Shown here: positions 24,947-32,792 of the stretch, in pieces | Layout of the letters: each line of letters opens with the position of its first letter | How positions within the stretch are numbered: position 1 is the first letter of the stretch | NCBI RefSeq assembly: GCF_004784475.1 | Contig: NZ_SRRT01000009.1 | Coordinates: 62,001-126,000 of the forward strand | Source: Streptomyces bauhiniae | GTDB taxonomy: Bacteria > Actinomycetota > Actinomycetes > Streptomycetales > Streptomycetaceae | DNA: 64,000 nt | Direction of reading: 5' to 3' | Notes under the pieces: model-generated | Told to the model about the DNA's origin: nothing | The model's database searches: none | What the model saw: only the letters and a program-made list of their open reading frames with translations | Translations under genes and position numbers: made by a program

Positions 24947-25600
24947 TCACCGGGGCGCGACGAACCCCGACTCGTAGGCGGCGATCACCGCCTGGGTACG
25001 GTCCCGCGCGCCCAACTTGGCCAGTACGGCGCTCACATGCGACTTCACCGTTTCCGCCCCGACGACCAGCCCGGCGGCGATCTCCGCGTTGGTCAGCCCC
25101 CGCGCCATCAGCCGCAGCACCTCCGCCTCCCGCTCGGTCAGCCGGGCCCCCGCCAGCGGCTCGGTATCCGCCCGTCCGGTGCCGTACCGGGCCGCCAACT
25201 GCCGTACCGACGCCGGGAACAGCAGCGAGTCGCCCGCCGCGACCAGCCGTACCGCGTGGACAATCTCCTCCGGGCGGGACCGCTTCAGCAGGAACCCGTC
25301 CGCGCCCGCGCGCAGCGCCTCGTAGACGTACTCGTCGTCCTCGAAGGTGGTGACCACCAGGATCTTCGGCGGACCGTCCACCGTGCGCAGTACCGCGCGG
25401 GTCGCCTCGATGCCGTCCAGCAGCGGCATCCGGACGTCCATCGCCACCACGTCCGGCCGCAGACTCCGCACCAGCGGGATCACGGCGGCCCCGTCGGCCG
25501 CCTCCCCGACCACCTCGATGTCGGGCTGCGCCGCCAGCACGGCCCGCAGCCCGGCACGGACCAGGGGTTCGTCGTCGACGAGGAGTACGGTGACCGGCAT
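24947..25600 (-). CDS. Two-component response regulator, NarL/LuxR type
   Basis: A 217-residue regulator. The receiver domain has DDE at residues 9-11, the phospho-acceptor Asp55 in VVAMDVRMP, and the lysine in GADGFLLKRS. The LuxR-type output domain (about residues 150-210) reads LTEREAEVLRLMARGLTNAEIAAGLVVGAETVKSHVSAVLAKLGARDR. Its partner kinase gene lies just upstream on the same strand. TACGCT six bases before ATG 25600, without a ribosome binding site, suggests its own leaderless promoter in addition to transcription from the kinase gene. Confidence 0.93.
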   Translation of the reverse strand: MPVTVLLVDDEPLVRAGLRAVLAAQPDIEVVGEAADGAAVIPLVRSLRPDVVAMDVRMPLLDGIEATRAVLRTVDGPPKILVVTTFEDDEYVYEALRAGADGFLLKRSRPEEIVHAVRLVAAGDSLLFPASVRQLAARYGTGRADTEPLAGARLTEREAEVLRLMARGLTNAEIAAGLVVGAETVKSHVSAVLAKLGARDRTQAVIAAYESGFVAPR

Positions 25601-25606
25601 CCGGCC

Positions 25607-25612
25607 AGCGTA
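25607..25612 (-). promoter_or_regulatory. -10 box of a probable leaderless promoter of the response regulator
   Basis: On the minus strand TACGCT is followed by six bases and the ATG at 25600. It lies in the 14-base gap after the kinase gene. Confidence 0.35.
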
Positions 25613-25614
25613 GA

Positions 25615-26748
25615 TCAGCTGAGTGGCAGCTCGGCGCGTACGAGCCAGGCATCCGCTTCGGGCCCGGTGTGGGCGCTGCCGCCGAGGAGGGCGGCGCGCT
25701 CGCGTATGCCGCGCAGGCCGCTGCCGCCGTTGCTCCTGGGCAGTCCCGCCGGGAGCGGATTGCTTATCTCCAGGGCGAGTTGGCGTCCCCCGGCCGTCAC
25801 CCGTACCCGTACCGGCACCGCGCCCGCGTGCCGCAGGACGTTGGTCAGGGCCTCCTGGAGGATGCGGTAGCCCTCGCGGGACACCGGGCCGGGCAGGGAC
25901 TCCACCGCGCCGGTCGCCCGGAAGTCGACCTCCGCGCCGGAGGCCCGCGCCGACTCCAGCAGGCGGTCCGCGTCCGCCAGCGTCGGGCGGGCGCTCGCCG
26001 GCCGCTCCGCCTCGCGCAGCACCCCGAGCACCCGCTCCAGGTCCTCCAGCGCGGCCCGGCCCGTCTCCTCGATGGCGCTCAGCGCCCGCCCGGTGAACTC
26101 CGGGTCCCCGGCCGCCCGCGCGGCCCCCGCCTGCACCACCGCGACGGTCAGCGCGTGCCCGATCGAGTCGTGCAACTCCCGTGCGATCCGGGTGCGTTCG
26201 AGGAGCTGCTCGGTCCGCTCCTCCAGCGCGGCCAGCCGTTCGGCCGCCGACGGCCCGAGCAGGCGGCGCGCACACCGGGTGACCAGCGCGCCCAGACCGA
26301 GCACCACGCCGTACAGCGCGAGCAGGGGGAGCGGGGCCAGCAGGGCGTACGCCCGGTGCGGGGCGAACGACGGCGGCAGTCCCCACGCGCCCGTCGCCAG
26401 CTCGAAGGCGAGGATCGGCAGCCGCACCGTGGCGAACATGGCGACCGCGCCGAGCAGCATCCGCAGCTCCAGCCAGAGCAGCGTGCGCCCCCGGTCCCGC
26501 CAACTCCGCGCGGGTTCCTCGGAGATGCCGGGCTCCGCCTCGCCGGGCGTCAGCAGCAGCCGCGCCTGCACGCCCTCGCCCCGCCGCACGGCCGGGATCA
26601 GCGCGAGGGGAACGAGGAACAGGGCGGGCGCCCACGGGGTGCGCGGGTCGATGAACATCCAGAACGCCACGCTCAGCATGGGCAGCCACAGATGCAGCAG
26701 CCGCGTGTACGTCGTCCCGCGCAGCAGCGGGCGCAGGAAGCGGACCAT
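25615..26748 (-). CDS. Sensor histidine kinase (HisKA_3 / NarL-type)
   Basis: A 377-residue kinase. The N-terminal part has four or more membrane helices (LWLPMLSVAFWMFID, PALFLVPLALIP, LLGAVAMFATVRLPIL, LLAPLPLLALYGVVLGLGAL) and very short extracytoplasmic loops, as in intramembrane-sensing kinases. The dimerisation helix carries the phospho-accepting His near residue 193 (TRIARELHDSIGHALTVAVV). The ATPase domain shows ILQEALTNVLRHAGA and GSGLRGIRERAALLGG. It pairs with the response regulator downstream and is divergent from an ABC exporter, the usual arrangement for envelope-stress or drug-responsive systems. Confidence 0.92.
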   Translation of the reverse strand: MVRFLRPLLRGTTYTRLLHLWLPMLSVAFWMFIDPRTPWAPALFLVPLALIPAVRRGEGVQARLLLTPGEAEPGISEEPARSWRDRGRTLLWLELRMLLGAVAMFATVRLPILAFELATGAWGLPPSFAPHRAYALLAPLPLLALYGVVLGLGALVTRCARRLLGPSAAERLAALEERTEQLLERTRIARELHDSIGHALTVAVVQAGAARAAGDPEFTGRALSAIEETGRAALEDLERVLGVLREAERPASARPTLADADRLLESARASGAEVDFRATGAVESLPGPVSREGYRILQEALTNVLRHAGAVPVRVRVTAGGRQLALEISNPLPAGLPRSNGGSGLRGIRERAALLGGSAHTGPEADAWLVRAELPLS

Positions 26749-26780
26749 GCGGCCATCCTGACAGCCGCGCCCCGCGAGCG

Positions 26781-26824
26781 GCCTCCCCCGCACGGGGGAG
26801 CGGGTCCCCGCTCGCGGGGGAGGC
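26781..26824. promoter_or_regulatory. Nested palindromes between kinase and ABC exporter genes
   Basis: Eleven-base perfect arms (26781-26791 and 26814-26824) enclose a second perfect repeat GAGCGGG-TC-CCCGCTC (26798-26813). A competing palindrome, CCCCCG-CA-CGGGGG, lies at 26785-26798. The whole sits about 33 bases from both divergent genes, so it is placed as an operator rather than a terminator. The local response regulator is the obvious candidate. Confidence 0.5.
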
Positions 26825-26855
26825 GCACGGCCGCCCGCCCGGCGAGGCTCGTGCC

Positions 26856-27776
26856 ATGACCAGCATCGAACTCCGCGACCTCACCAAGGAGTACGGCGGC
26901 AGACGCGCCGTCGACCGCCTGACCCTCACCGTCCGCCCCGGCCAGGTGACCGGCTTCCTCGGCCCCAACGGCGCCGGCAAGTCCACCACCATGCGCCTCG
27001 TCCTGGGCCTGGACCGCCCCACCTCCGGCACCGCCACCCTCGACGGCCGCCCCTATGCCCAACTCCGTGACCCGCTGCGCCGGGTGGGTGCCCTGCTGGA
27101 CGCCCGCGCCGCCCACGGCTCCCGCACCGCCCACGACCACCTGCTGGCCCTCGCCGTGAGCAACCGCCTCCCCGCCACCCGCGTCGGCGAGGTGCTGGAG
27201 CGCACCGGCCTCGCCTCCGTGGCCCGGCGCCGGGTGCGCACCTTCTCCCTCGGCATGCGCCAGCGTCTCGGCATCGCCGCCGCGCTGCTCGGCGACCCCG
27301 AGGTGATCCTGCTCGACGAACCCGCCAACGGCCTCGACCCCGAGGGCATCGTCTGGGTCCGCACGCTCCTGCGCGGGCTGGCGGCGGAAGGCCGTACGGT
27401 CCTGGTCTCCAGCCATCTGATGGGGGAGACGGCCGCCTTCGCGGACCACCTCGTGGTCCTCGGCCGGGGCCGCCTCCTCGCCGACACCCCGGTACGGGAC
27501 TTCATCGACGCCCGCGTGCGCCCCCGGGTCCGGGTCCGCAGCACCGACGCCGACACGCTCGGGGCGCTCCTCGCCCGGCACGGGTACGCGGGGGAGCGGA
27601 CGGCGGACGCCACCTGGACCGTGCGGCACGCACGCGTGGAGGAACTCGGGCGGCTGCTGGCCGAGGAGGGGCTGCCGGTGCTCGAACTCGCGCTTCAGGA
27701 GGCGAGCTTGGAGGAGGCGTACCTCGATCTGACGGCCGGCGAGGCCGAGTTCACCGCACAGCCGCAGGAGGTCTGA
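26856..27776 (+). CDS. ABC transporter ATP-binding protein (drug/antibiotic exporter type)
   Basis: A 306-residue ATPase. It has Walker A GPNGAGKSTTMRLVLGL (about residues 37-53), the signature FSLGMRQRLGIAAALLG, Walker B VILLDEPANGLDPEGI and the switch histidine in VLVSSHLMGE. The DPEGI-type D-loop and a C-terminal extension of about 90 residues match the DrrA/BcrA-like subfamily. With the permease that follows two bases downstream it forms an ABC-2 exporter in the membrane. The divergent two-component system probably regulates it. The substrate is not known. Confidence 0.92.
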   Translation: MTSIELRDLTKEYGGRRAVDRLTLTVRPGQVTGFLGPNGAGKSTTMRLVLGLDRPTSGTATLDGRPYAQLRDPLRRVGALLDARAAHGSRTAHDHLLALAVSNRLPATRVGEVLERTGLASVARRRVRTFSLGMRQRLGIAAALLGDPEVILLDEPANGLDPEGIVWVRTLLRGLAAEGRTVLVSSHLMGETAAFADHLVVLGRGRLLADTPVRDFIDARVRPRVRVRSTDADTLGALLARHGYAGERTADATWTVRHARVEELGRLLAEEGLPVLELALQEASLEEAYLDLTAGEAEFTAQPQEV

Positions 27777-27778
27777 CC

Positions 27779-28480
27779 ATGCCGTTCGTTCCCGTACTGC
27801 ACGCCGAGTGGATCAAGATCCGGACGCTGCGGTCGCTGCTCGGCGCGCTGGCGGCGGTGCTCGTCGTCACGGTGGCCTTCTCGGCGGTCACCGCCGCCCA
27901 GGCCGACCGGTCCGACCCGCTGTACGCGGTGTTCTCCGGCGTAAGCCTCGGCCAGGTCGCCGCCGTGGTCTTCGGCGCGCTGGCGGTGTCCGGCGAGTAC
28001 CGGGGCGGTGCGCTGCGGCTGACGCTCGCCGCGGTGCCGGACCGGACGCGGTGGTTCGCCGCGAAGGCCGTCGCCGTCGCGCTGCCGGTGCTCGCGGTGG
28101 GGCTGCCGACCGGTCTGGTCACGCTCGCGGTGGGCAGGACGACGGCGGGGCTCACCTGGGCGGAGGGGCTGCGCGGGGCGGTCGGCTGCGCGCTGTACCT
28201 GACGCTGATGGCCCTGTTCGCCGCCGGACTCGCGGCCGTGCTGCGCAGCGGGGTCGGCACGCTCGGGCTGCTGATCCCGTTCCTGCTGATCGTGTCCTTC
28301 GTGGTCGGAGACCTCGCCTCCGGCGCCGCCGACTACCTGCCCGACCGGGCGGGCCAACTCGCCCTGCACAGCGCCCCGGAGGGCCCGCTCGGCCCCTGGT
28401 CGGGGCTCGCGGTGACCGCGCTGTGGGCGGGGGCGGCACTGGGCGCGGGCGCCTGGTGCGTGCGGCGGCGGGACGCCTGA
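27779..28480 (+). CDS. ABC-2 type permease
   Basis: A 233-residue membrane protein with six predicted helices, among them SLLGALAAVLVVTVAFSAVT, VAAVVFGALAVSGEYRGGAL, AVAVALPVLAVGLPTGLVTL, LTLMALFAAGLAAVLRSG, LGLLIPFLLIVSFVVGDLA and LAVTALWAGAALGAGAW. The N-terminal VLHAEWIKIRTLRS and the GEYRGGALR loop are typical of ABC-2 permeases that pair with DrrA/BcrA-type ATPases. It starts two bases after the ATPase stop, with the AGGAGG ribosome binding site inside that gene's end. Confidence 0.9.
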   Translation: MPFVPVLHAEWIKIRTLRSLLGALAAVLVVTVAFSAVTAAQADRSDPLYAVFSGVSLGQVAAVVFGALAVSGEYRGGALRLTLAAVPDRTRWFAAKAVAVALPVLAVGLPTGLVTLAVGRTTAGLTWAEGLRGAVGCALYLTLMALFAAGLAAVLRSGVGTLGLLIPFLLIVSFVVGDLASGAADYLPDRAGQLALHSAPEGPLGPWSGLAVTALWAGAALGAGAWCVRRRDA

Positions 28481-28530
28481 CGCGCCTGACGCCCCGCCAA
28501 TTGTCAGTGGCGGCGGCTTTACTGGAACAC

Positions 28531-28920
28531 ATGGACGTCGTCGCACGGCACCTCGCCGCCATCGACCGGCTCCGCGCGCGGGACCTCCCGGCGGGCGGGG
28601 CCGGTCACCACACCGTGGAACTGGAGCCCGGCCACGGGCCGGCACCGGCTGCGGACGACGTCCACGCCCTGCGCGAGGCGATAGCACAGCACCTCGGCGC
28701 CCGCTGGGGCGAAACACCCCCCTGGGGCCAGCTCACCCTCCGCCTCCGCCTCGCCCGCGGCGAGGAGATACCCGAGCCCTGGGCCACCCTCTGCCTGCGC
28801 ACCGACGAACTCGACGTCTGGCAGGCGGAGGGCGTGTGGCTGGCGGTGGGGGTGGCCGACAGGGACGAGTCCGACGAGACACGCCTCCTCGCCACGGTGA
28901 CCCGCACGGCCCCGCCCTAG
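28531..28920 (+). CDS. Conserved hypothetical protein
   Basis: A 129-residue soluble protein that I do not recognise. It is acidic and Trp-containing (GETPPWGQLTLRLRLARGE, WATLCLRTDELDVWQAEGVW, VGVADRDESDETRLLATVTR), with an N-terminal helix and a probable C-terminal beta-sheet. It has no membrane segment or catalytic motif. The gene follows the ABC permease by 50 bases but its product shows no link to transport. The ATG at 28531 has no clear ribosome binding site. Its TAG stop overlaps the stop of the convergent mug gene in a shared CTAG. Confidence 0.65.
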   Translation: MDVVARHLAAIDRLRARDLPAGGAGHHTVELEPGHGPAPAADDVHALREAIAQHLGARWGETPPWGQLTLRLRLARGEEIPEPWATLCLRTDELDVWQAEGVWLAVGVADRDESDETRLLATVTRTAPP

Positions 28921-29462
28921 TCGGCGGCCGCCTCGCGTAGCCGGCCGAACTCCTCCGCCATGCCCGCCGCCGTCCAGTGGGCGTTCAGGCCGCTCGGGTT
29001 GGGCAGCACCCAGACGCGGGTGGCGCCGAACGTGCGCTCCTGCGGGCCCACTTGGGCCTTGCGGTCGCCGAAGGCGGCCCGGTACGCGGTCACGCCGACC
29101 ACGGCCAGCCAGCGGGGCGCGTACCGCTCTACCTTGGCGGCCAGCACCCGGCCGCCCTCGATGTACTCCTCGGGCGACAGCTCGTCCGCGCGGGCCGACG
29201 CCCTGGCCACCACGTTGGTGATGCCGAGGCCGTAGGAGAGCAGCTCGCGCTCCTCGGCGGGCCTCAGTTGGCGCGGGGTGAAGCCGGAGCGGTGCAGCAC
29301 CGGCCAGAAGCGGTTGCCGGGGCGGGCGAAGTGGTGGCCGGTGGCCGCCGACATCAGGCCCGGATTGATGCCGCAGAACAGGACATGGAGGCCGTCCGCG
29401 AGCACGTCGGGGACGAGACGGTCGCGGGCGGCCTCCAGTTCCGCCTGGCTGAAGGAGGTCAG
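28917..29462 (-). CDS. mug: G/U mismatch-specific DNA glycosylase (Mug)
   Basis: A DNA glycosylase of about 181 residues. Motif 1 is LFCGINPGLMSAATGHHFARPG and motif 2 is NPSGLNAHW, both characteristic of the Mug/TDG branch of uracil-DNA glycosylases, which remove U or T opposite G. The reading TSFSQAELEAARDRLVPDVLADG before motif 1 fits the usual N-terminus, and the only start in position is a CTG at 29462. Its last two bases plus the next A form the purB stop (CTGA), a four-base coupling overlap. A GTG about 14 codons inside is the alternative. Confidence 0.85.
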   Translation of the reverse strand: MTSFSQAELEAARDRLVPDVLADGLHVLFCGINPGLMSAATGHHFARPGNRFWPVLHRSGFTPRQLRPAEERELLSYGLGITNVVARASARADELSPEEYIEGGRVLAAKVERYAPRWLAVVGVTAYRAAFGDRKAQVGPQERTFGATRVWVLPNPSGLNAHWTAAGMAEEFGRLREAAAD

Positions 29463-30901
29463 AGGATCGCTCCGGGGGTGTAACCGGCCGCCTCCGGGCG
29501 CTGCTTGGCGATCTCCTCGATCCGGCCCACGACCACCCCGACCTGGTCGGCGGCCGCGCCGGTGAAGGACAGCTTGTCGGCCATCAGCGCGGCCAGCTGC
29601 TCGCGGTCCAGCGGCAGCCGGTCGTCGGCGGCGAGCTTGTCCAGCAGGTCGTTGCGCTCGGCGCCCTGCTCGCGCATGGCGAGGGCGGTCGCCACCGCGT
29701 TCTCCTTGATCGCCTCGTGCGCGACCTCGCGGCCCACGCCCGCGCGCACCGCGCCCATCAGCACCTTGGTGGTGGCGAGGAACGGCAGGTAGCGGTCCAG
29801 CTCGCGGGCGACGACGGCCGGGAAGGCGCCGAACTCGTCCAGCACGGTCAGGAACGTCTCCAGCAGGCCGTCCAGCGCGAAGAACGCGTCCGGCAGCGCG
29901 ACCCGGCGCACCACCGAGCAGGACACGTCGCCCTCGTTCCACTGGTCGCCCGCCAGCTCGCCGGTCATCGAGGCGTAGCCGCGCAGGATCACCATCAGGC
30001 CGTTGACGCGTTCGCAGGAGCGGGTGTTCATCTTGTGCGGCATCGCGGACGAGCCGACCTGGCCGGGCTTGAAGCCCTCGGTGACCAGCTCGTGCCCGGC
30101 CATCAGCCGGACCGTCTTGGCCAGCGAGGAGGGCGCCGCCGCCAGCTGTACCAGCGCGGTGACGACCTCGTAGTCCAGCGAGCGCGGGTAGACCTGGCCG
30201 ACCGAGGTGAACGCCTGGCCGAAGCCCAGGTGGTGGGCGATGCGCTGCTCCAGCTCGGCCAGCTTGGCCGCGTCCCCGCCCAGCAGGTCCAGCATGTCCT
30301 GCGCGGTGCCGACCGGGCCCTTGATGCCGCGCAGCGGGTAGCGGCCCAGCAGCTCGTCGACCCGGCCGTAGGCCACCAGCAGCTCGTCGGCGGCGGTGGC
30401 GAAGCGCTTGCCCAGGGTGGTGGCCTGCGCGGCCACGTTGTGCGAGCGCCCGGCCATGACCAGCTCGGCGTACTCGCCGGACAGCCGGCCGAGGCGGGCC
30501 AGCACGGCCACCGTGCGGTCGCGGACCAGCTCCAGGGAGAGCCGGATCTGCAGCTGCTCGACGTTCTCGGTGAGGTCGCGCGAGGTCATGCCCTTGTGCA
30601 CGTGCTCGTGCCCGGCGAGGTCGTTGAACTCCTCGATCCGCGCCTTCACGTCGTGCCGGGTGACCTTCTCGCGCTCGGCGATGGAGGCCAGGTCCACGGT
30701 GTCGAGGACCCGCTCGTAGTCGGCGATCGCCTCGTCCGGCACCTCGATGCCCAGGTCCTTCTGGGCGCGCAGCACGGCGAGCCAGAGCTGCCGCTCCAGC
30801 CTCACCTTCTGCTCGGGCGACCAGAGCGTGGCGAGCTCGGCGGAGGCGTACCGTCCGGCGAGGACGTTGGGGATGCGGGGCTTGGCGGGCGCTGAAGTCA
30901 C
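29459..30901 (-). CDS. purB: Adenylosuccinate lyase
   Basis: A 480-residue fumarase/aspartase-superfamily enzyme. The signature SSAMPHKMNTRSCERVNGL lies near residue 290, with the catalytic segments GMTSRDLTENVEQLQ and AGRSHNVAAQATTLGKRFA before it. It catalyses two elimination steps of purine synthesis, releasing fumarate from SAICAR and from adenylosuccinate. The GTG at 30901 has TACACT eight bases upstream and no ribosome binding site, suggesting a leaderless mRNA; another GTG six bases upstream is possible. It is divergent from the sirtuin gene and overlaps mug downstream. Confidence 0.95.
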   Translation of the reverse strand: MTSAPAKPRIPNVLAGRYASAELATLWSPEQKVRLERQLWLAVLRAQKDLGIEVPDEAIADYERVLDTVDLASIAEREKVTRHDVKARIEEFNDLAGHEHVHKGMTSRDLTENVEQLQIRLSLELVRDRTVAVLARLGRLSGEYAELVMAGRSHNVAAQATTLGKRFATAADELLVAYGRVDELLGRYPLRGIKGPVGTAQDMLDLLGGDAAKLAELEQRIAHHLGFGQAFTSVGQVYPRSLDYEVVTALVQLAAAPSSLAKTVRLMAGHELVTEGFKPGQVGSSAMPHKMNTRSCERVNGLMVILRGYASMTGELAGDQWNEGDVSCSVVRRVALPDAFFALDGLLETFLTVLDEFGAFPAVVARELDRYLPFLATTKVLMGAVRAGVGREVAHEAIKENAVATALAMREQGAERNDLLDKLAADDRLPLDREQLAALMADKLSFTGAAADQVGVVVGRIEEIAKQRPEAAGYTPGAIL

Positions 30902-30909
30902 GTGCACCG

Positions 30910-30915
30910 AGTGTA
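30910..30915 (-). promoter_or_regulatory. -10 box of a probable leaderless purB promoter
   Basis: On the minus strand TACACT is followed by eight bases and the GTG at 30901. A -35 element is not obvious. Confidence 0.4.
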
Positions 30916-30999
30916 CTGGCGATTCGTGCAGGCCAGCGCCGTGGGGTCGCTCGGAGGAAGCTACAAGGCGGGCAGCGGGGGTACCGGGGGCGGGTTCCC

Positions 31000-31005
31000 T
31001 ACTCT
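31000..31005 (+). promoter_or_regulatory. -10 box of a probable leaderless sirtuin promoter
   Basis: TACTCT is followed by six bases and the ATG at 31012 with no Shine-Dalgarno sequence. Confidence 0.45.
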
Positions 31006-31011
31006 TGCAGT

Positions 31012-31917
31012 ATGCGCATGCGTCCTACGTTGAGCTGGACCCCGAGCGGAGATCTGCCGCCGGGCATCACCGACCCGGAGCCGGTCGCCGAGGCGCTGGG
31101 CGCGGGCGGAGTGCTCGTACTCAGCGGGGCGGGCATCTCCACCGAGTCCGGCATCCCCGACTACCGGGGCGAGGGCGGCAGCCTGAGCCGGCACACCCCG
31201 ATGACCTACCAGGACTTCACCGGCGGGGCCCAGGCGCGGCGCCGGTACTGGGCCCGCAGCCACCTGGGCTGGCGCACCTTCGGCCGGGCCCGCCCCAACG
31301 CCGGGCACCGGGCGGTGGCCGCGTTCGGACGGCACGGCCTGCTCTCCGGCGTGATCACCCAGAACGTGGACGGCCTGCACCAGGCGGCCGGCAGCGAGGA
31401 CGTCGTGGAACTCCACGGCAGCCTCGACCGCGTCGTCTGCCTCTCCTGCGGCGACGTCAGCGCCCGCCGCGTCCTCGCCGCGCGCCTGGAGGAGGCGAAC
31501 CCCGGATTCGACCCGGTGGCCGCCGGGATCAACCCGGACGGCGACGCCGACCTCACCGACGACCAGGTCGGCGACTTCCGCGTGGTGCCCTGTGCGGTCT
31601 GCGGCGGCATCCTCAAACCGGACGTGGTCTTCTTCGGCGAGGCCGTCCCGCCCGCCCGGGTCGCACACTGCCGCGCCCTGGTCCGCGAGGCGGCCACGCT
31701 GCTGGTCCTGGGCTCCTCGCTGACGGTCATGTCCGGGCTCCGCTTCGTCCGCCAGGCGGCCGAGGCCGGGAAACCGGTGCTCGTCGTCAACCTGGCCCCC
31801 ACCCGGGGCGACGTCCACGCCCGAGCCCGGGTCGCCCTTCCGCTGGGCCCGGCCCTCACCACCGTCGCCGGACGGCTGGGCGTTCCTCTGGAGGGCGCCG
31901 ACTCCCGCGTGGGGTGA
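31012..31917 (+). CDS. NAD-dependent protein deacylase (Sir2 family)
   Basis: A 301-residue sirtuin. The NAD site is GAGISTESGIPDYRG (about residues 40-54), followed by TQNVDGLHQAAGS and the catalytic histidine in VELHGSLDRVVCLSCG. Two CxxC pairs (CLSCG and CAVCGG) bind the structural zinc. GSSLTVMSGLRFV and VVNLAPTRGD complete the Rossmann domain. The sequence resembles the SIRT4-like class II group rather than CobB. It would remove acyl groups from protein lysines using NAD in the cytoplasm. It starts without a ribosome binding site, and a second in-frame ATG occurs six bases later. Confidence 0.93.
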   Translation: MRMRPTLSWTPSGDLPPGITDPEPVAEALGAGGVLVLSGAGISTESGIPDYRGEGGSLSRHTPMTYQDFTGGAQARRRYWARSHLGWRTFGRARPNAGHRAVAAFGRHGLLSGVITQNVDGLHQAAGSEDVVELHGSLDRVVCLSCGDVSARRVLAARLEEANPGFDPVAAGINPDGDADLTDDQVGDFRVVPCAVCGGILKPDVVFFGEAVPPARVAHCRALVREAATLLVLGSSLTVMSGLRFVRQAAEAGKPVLVVNLAPTRGDVHARARVALPLGPALTTVAGRLGVPLEGADSRVG

Positions 31918-31923
31918 CCGGTG

Positions 31924-32724
31924 CTACGCCGGGTCCTCGTGCGTCAGCTCGTACGGCAGGAGGTCCGGGCGCTTGGCCGGGAGGCCGTCGCCGGAGGAGC
32001 GGCCGGTGAGGCGGCGGGCTATCCAGGGGAGCAGGTACTGCCGGGTGAACCGGACGTCGGCGACCCGGCGGGCCCGCCAGCCGGGCGGCGGGGTGGCGGC
32101 CATGGGGGTGCGCCACTCGGCGTCCTCCGCGTCGTGGCCCAGCTCCTGCCAGACCGCCTCCGCCACCCGGCGGTGCCCCTCGTGGGTGAGGTGCAGCCGG
32201 TCCACGTCCCACAGGCGCGGGTCGCCCAGCGAGGGCGCCCCGTACAGGTCGACCACCACCGCGTCGTGCTTGGCGGCCAGCTCGTCCACGCAGGCGAACA
32301 GCTCCTCCATGCGCGGCCGGAACCGGTCCAGCACCGGCCCCTGGCGGCCGGGGCTGCGCATCAGCACCAACCGCTCGCAGTGCGGCGCCAGCCCTTCCAC
32401 GGCCTCGGTCAGCAGGTCCCGTACCCGGACCATGTCGCACTTGGGGCGCAGGGTGTCGTTCAGTCCGCCGACCAGCGTGATCACGTCGGGGCGCATCGCG
32501 GCCGCGAGCGGGACCTGCTCGTCCACGATCTGCTGGATCAGCTTGCCGCGCACCGCGAGATTGGCGTACCGGAAGCCGGGCGTGCGGGCGGCCATCCGGG
32601 CCGCGAGCAGGTCCGCCCAGCCCCGGTAGGAGCCGTCCGGCAGCAGGTCCGACATGCCCTCGGTGAAGGAGTCGCCCACGGCGACGAGGCTGGTGTACGC
32701 GGGAGGTGTGGAATTCGTCTGCAT
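31924..32724 (-). CDS. SGNH/GDSL-family hydrolase
   Basis: A 266-residue hydrolase. Block I is AVGDSFTEGMSD with the nucleophile serine (about residue 19), block III is VGGLNDTLRP, and block V has the Asp-His pair in DVDRLHLTHEGHRRVAEAV. No signal peptide precedes block I, so it is likely cytoplasmic. Family members hydrolyse esters or deacetylate small molecules and sugars. The C-terminal 60 residues (VRFTRQYLLPWIARRLTGRSS) are basic and typical of actinobacterial homologues. Its end lies seven bases from the end of the convergent sirtuin gene. Confidence 0.9.
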   Translation of the reverse strand: MQTNSTPPAYTSLVAVGDSFTEGMSDLLPDGSYRGWADLLAARMAARTPGFRYANLAVRGKLIQQIVDEQVPLAAAMRPDVITLVGGLNDTLRPKCDMVRVRDLLTEAVEGLAPHCERLVLMRSPGRQGPVLDRFRPRMEELFACVDELAAKHDAVVVDLYGAPSLGDPRLWDVDRLHLTHEGHRRVAEAVWQELGHDAEDAEWRTPMAATPPPGWRARRVADVRFTRQYLLPWIARRLTGRSSGDGLPAKRPDLLPYELTHEDPA

Positions 32725-32792
32725 GGCGACAGCGATGGTATCCCGGCGCCATACCCACCGGTCGGTCACCCCGTTCCCGCCCCGCGCCCCCC

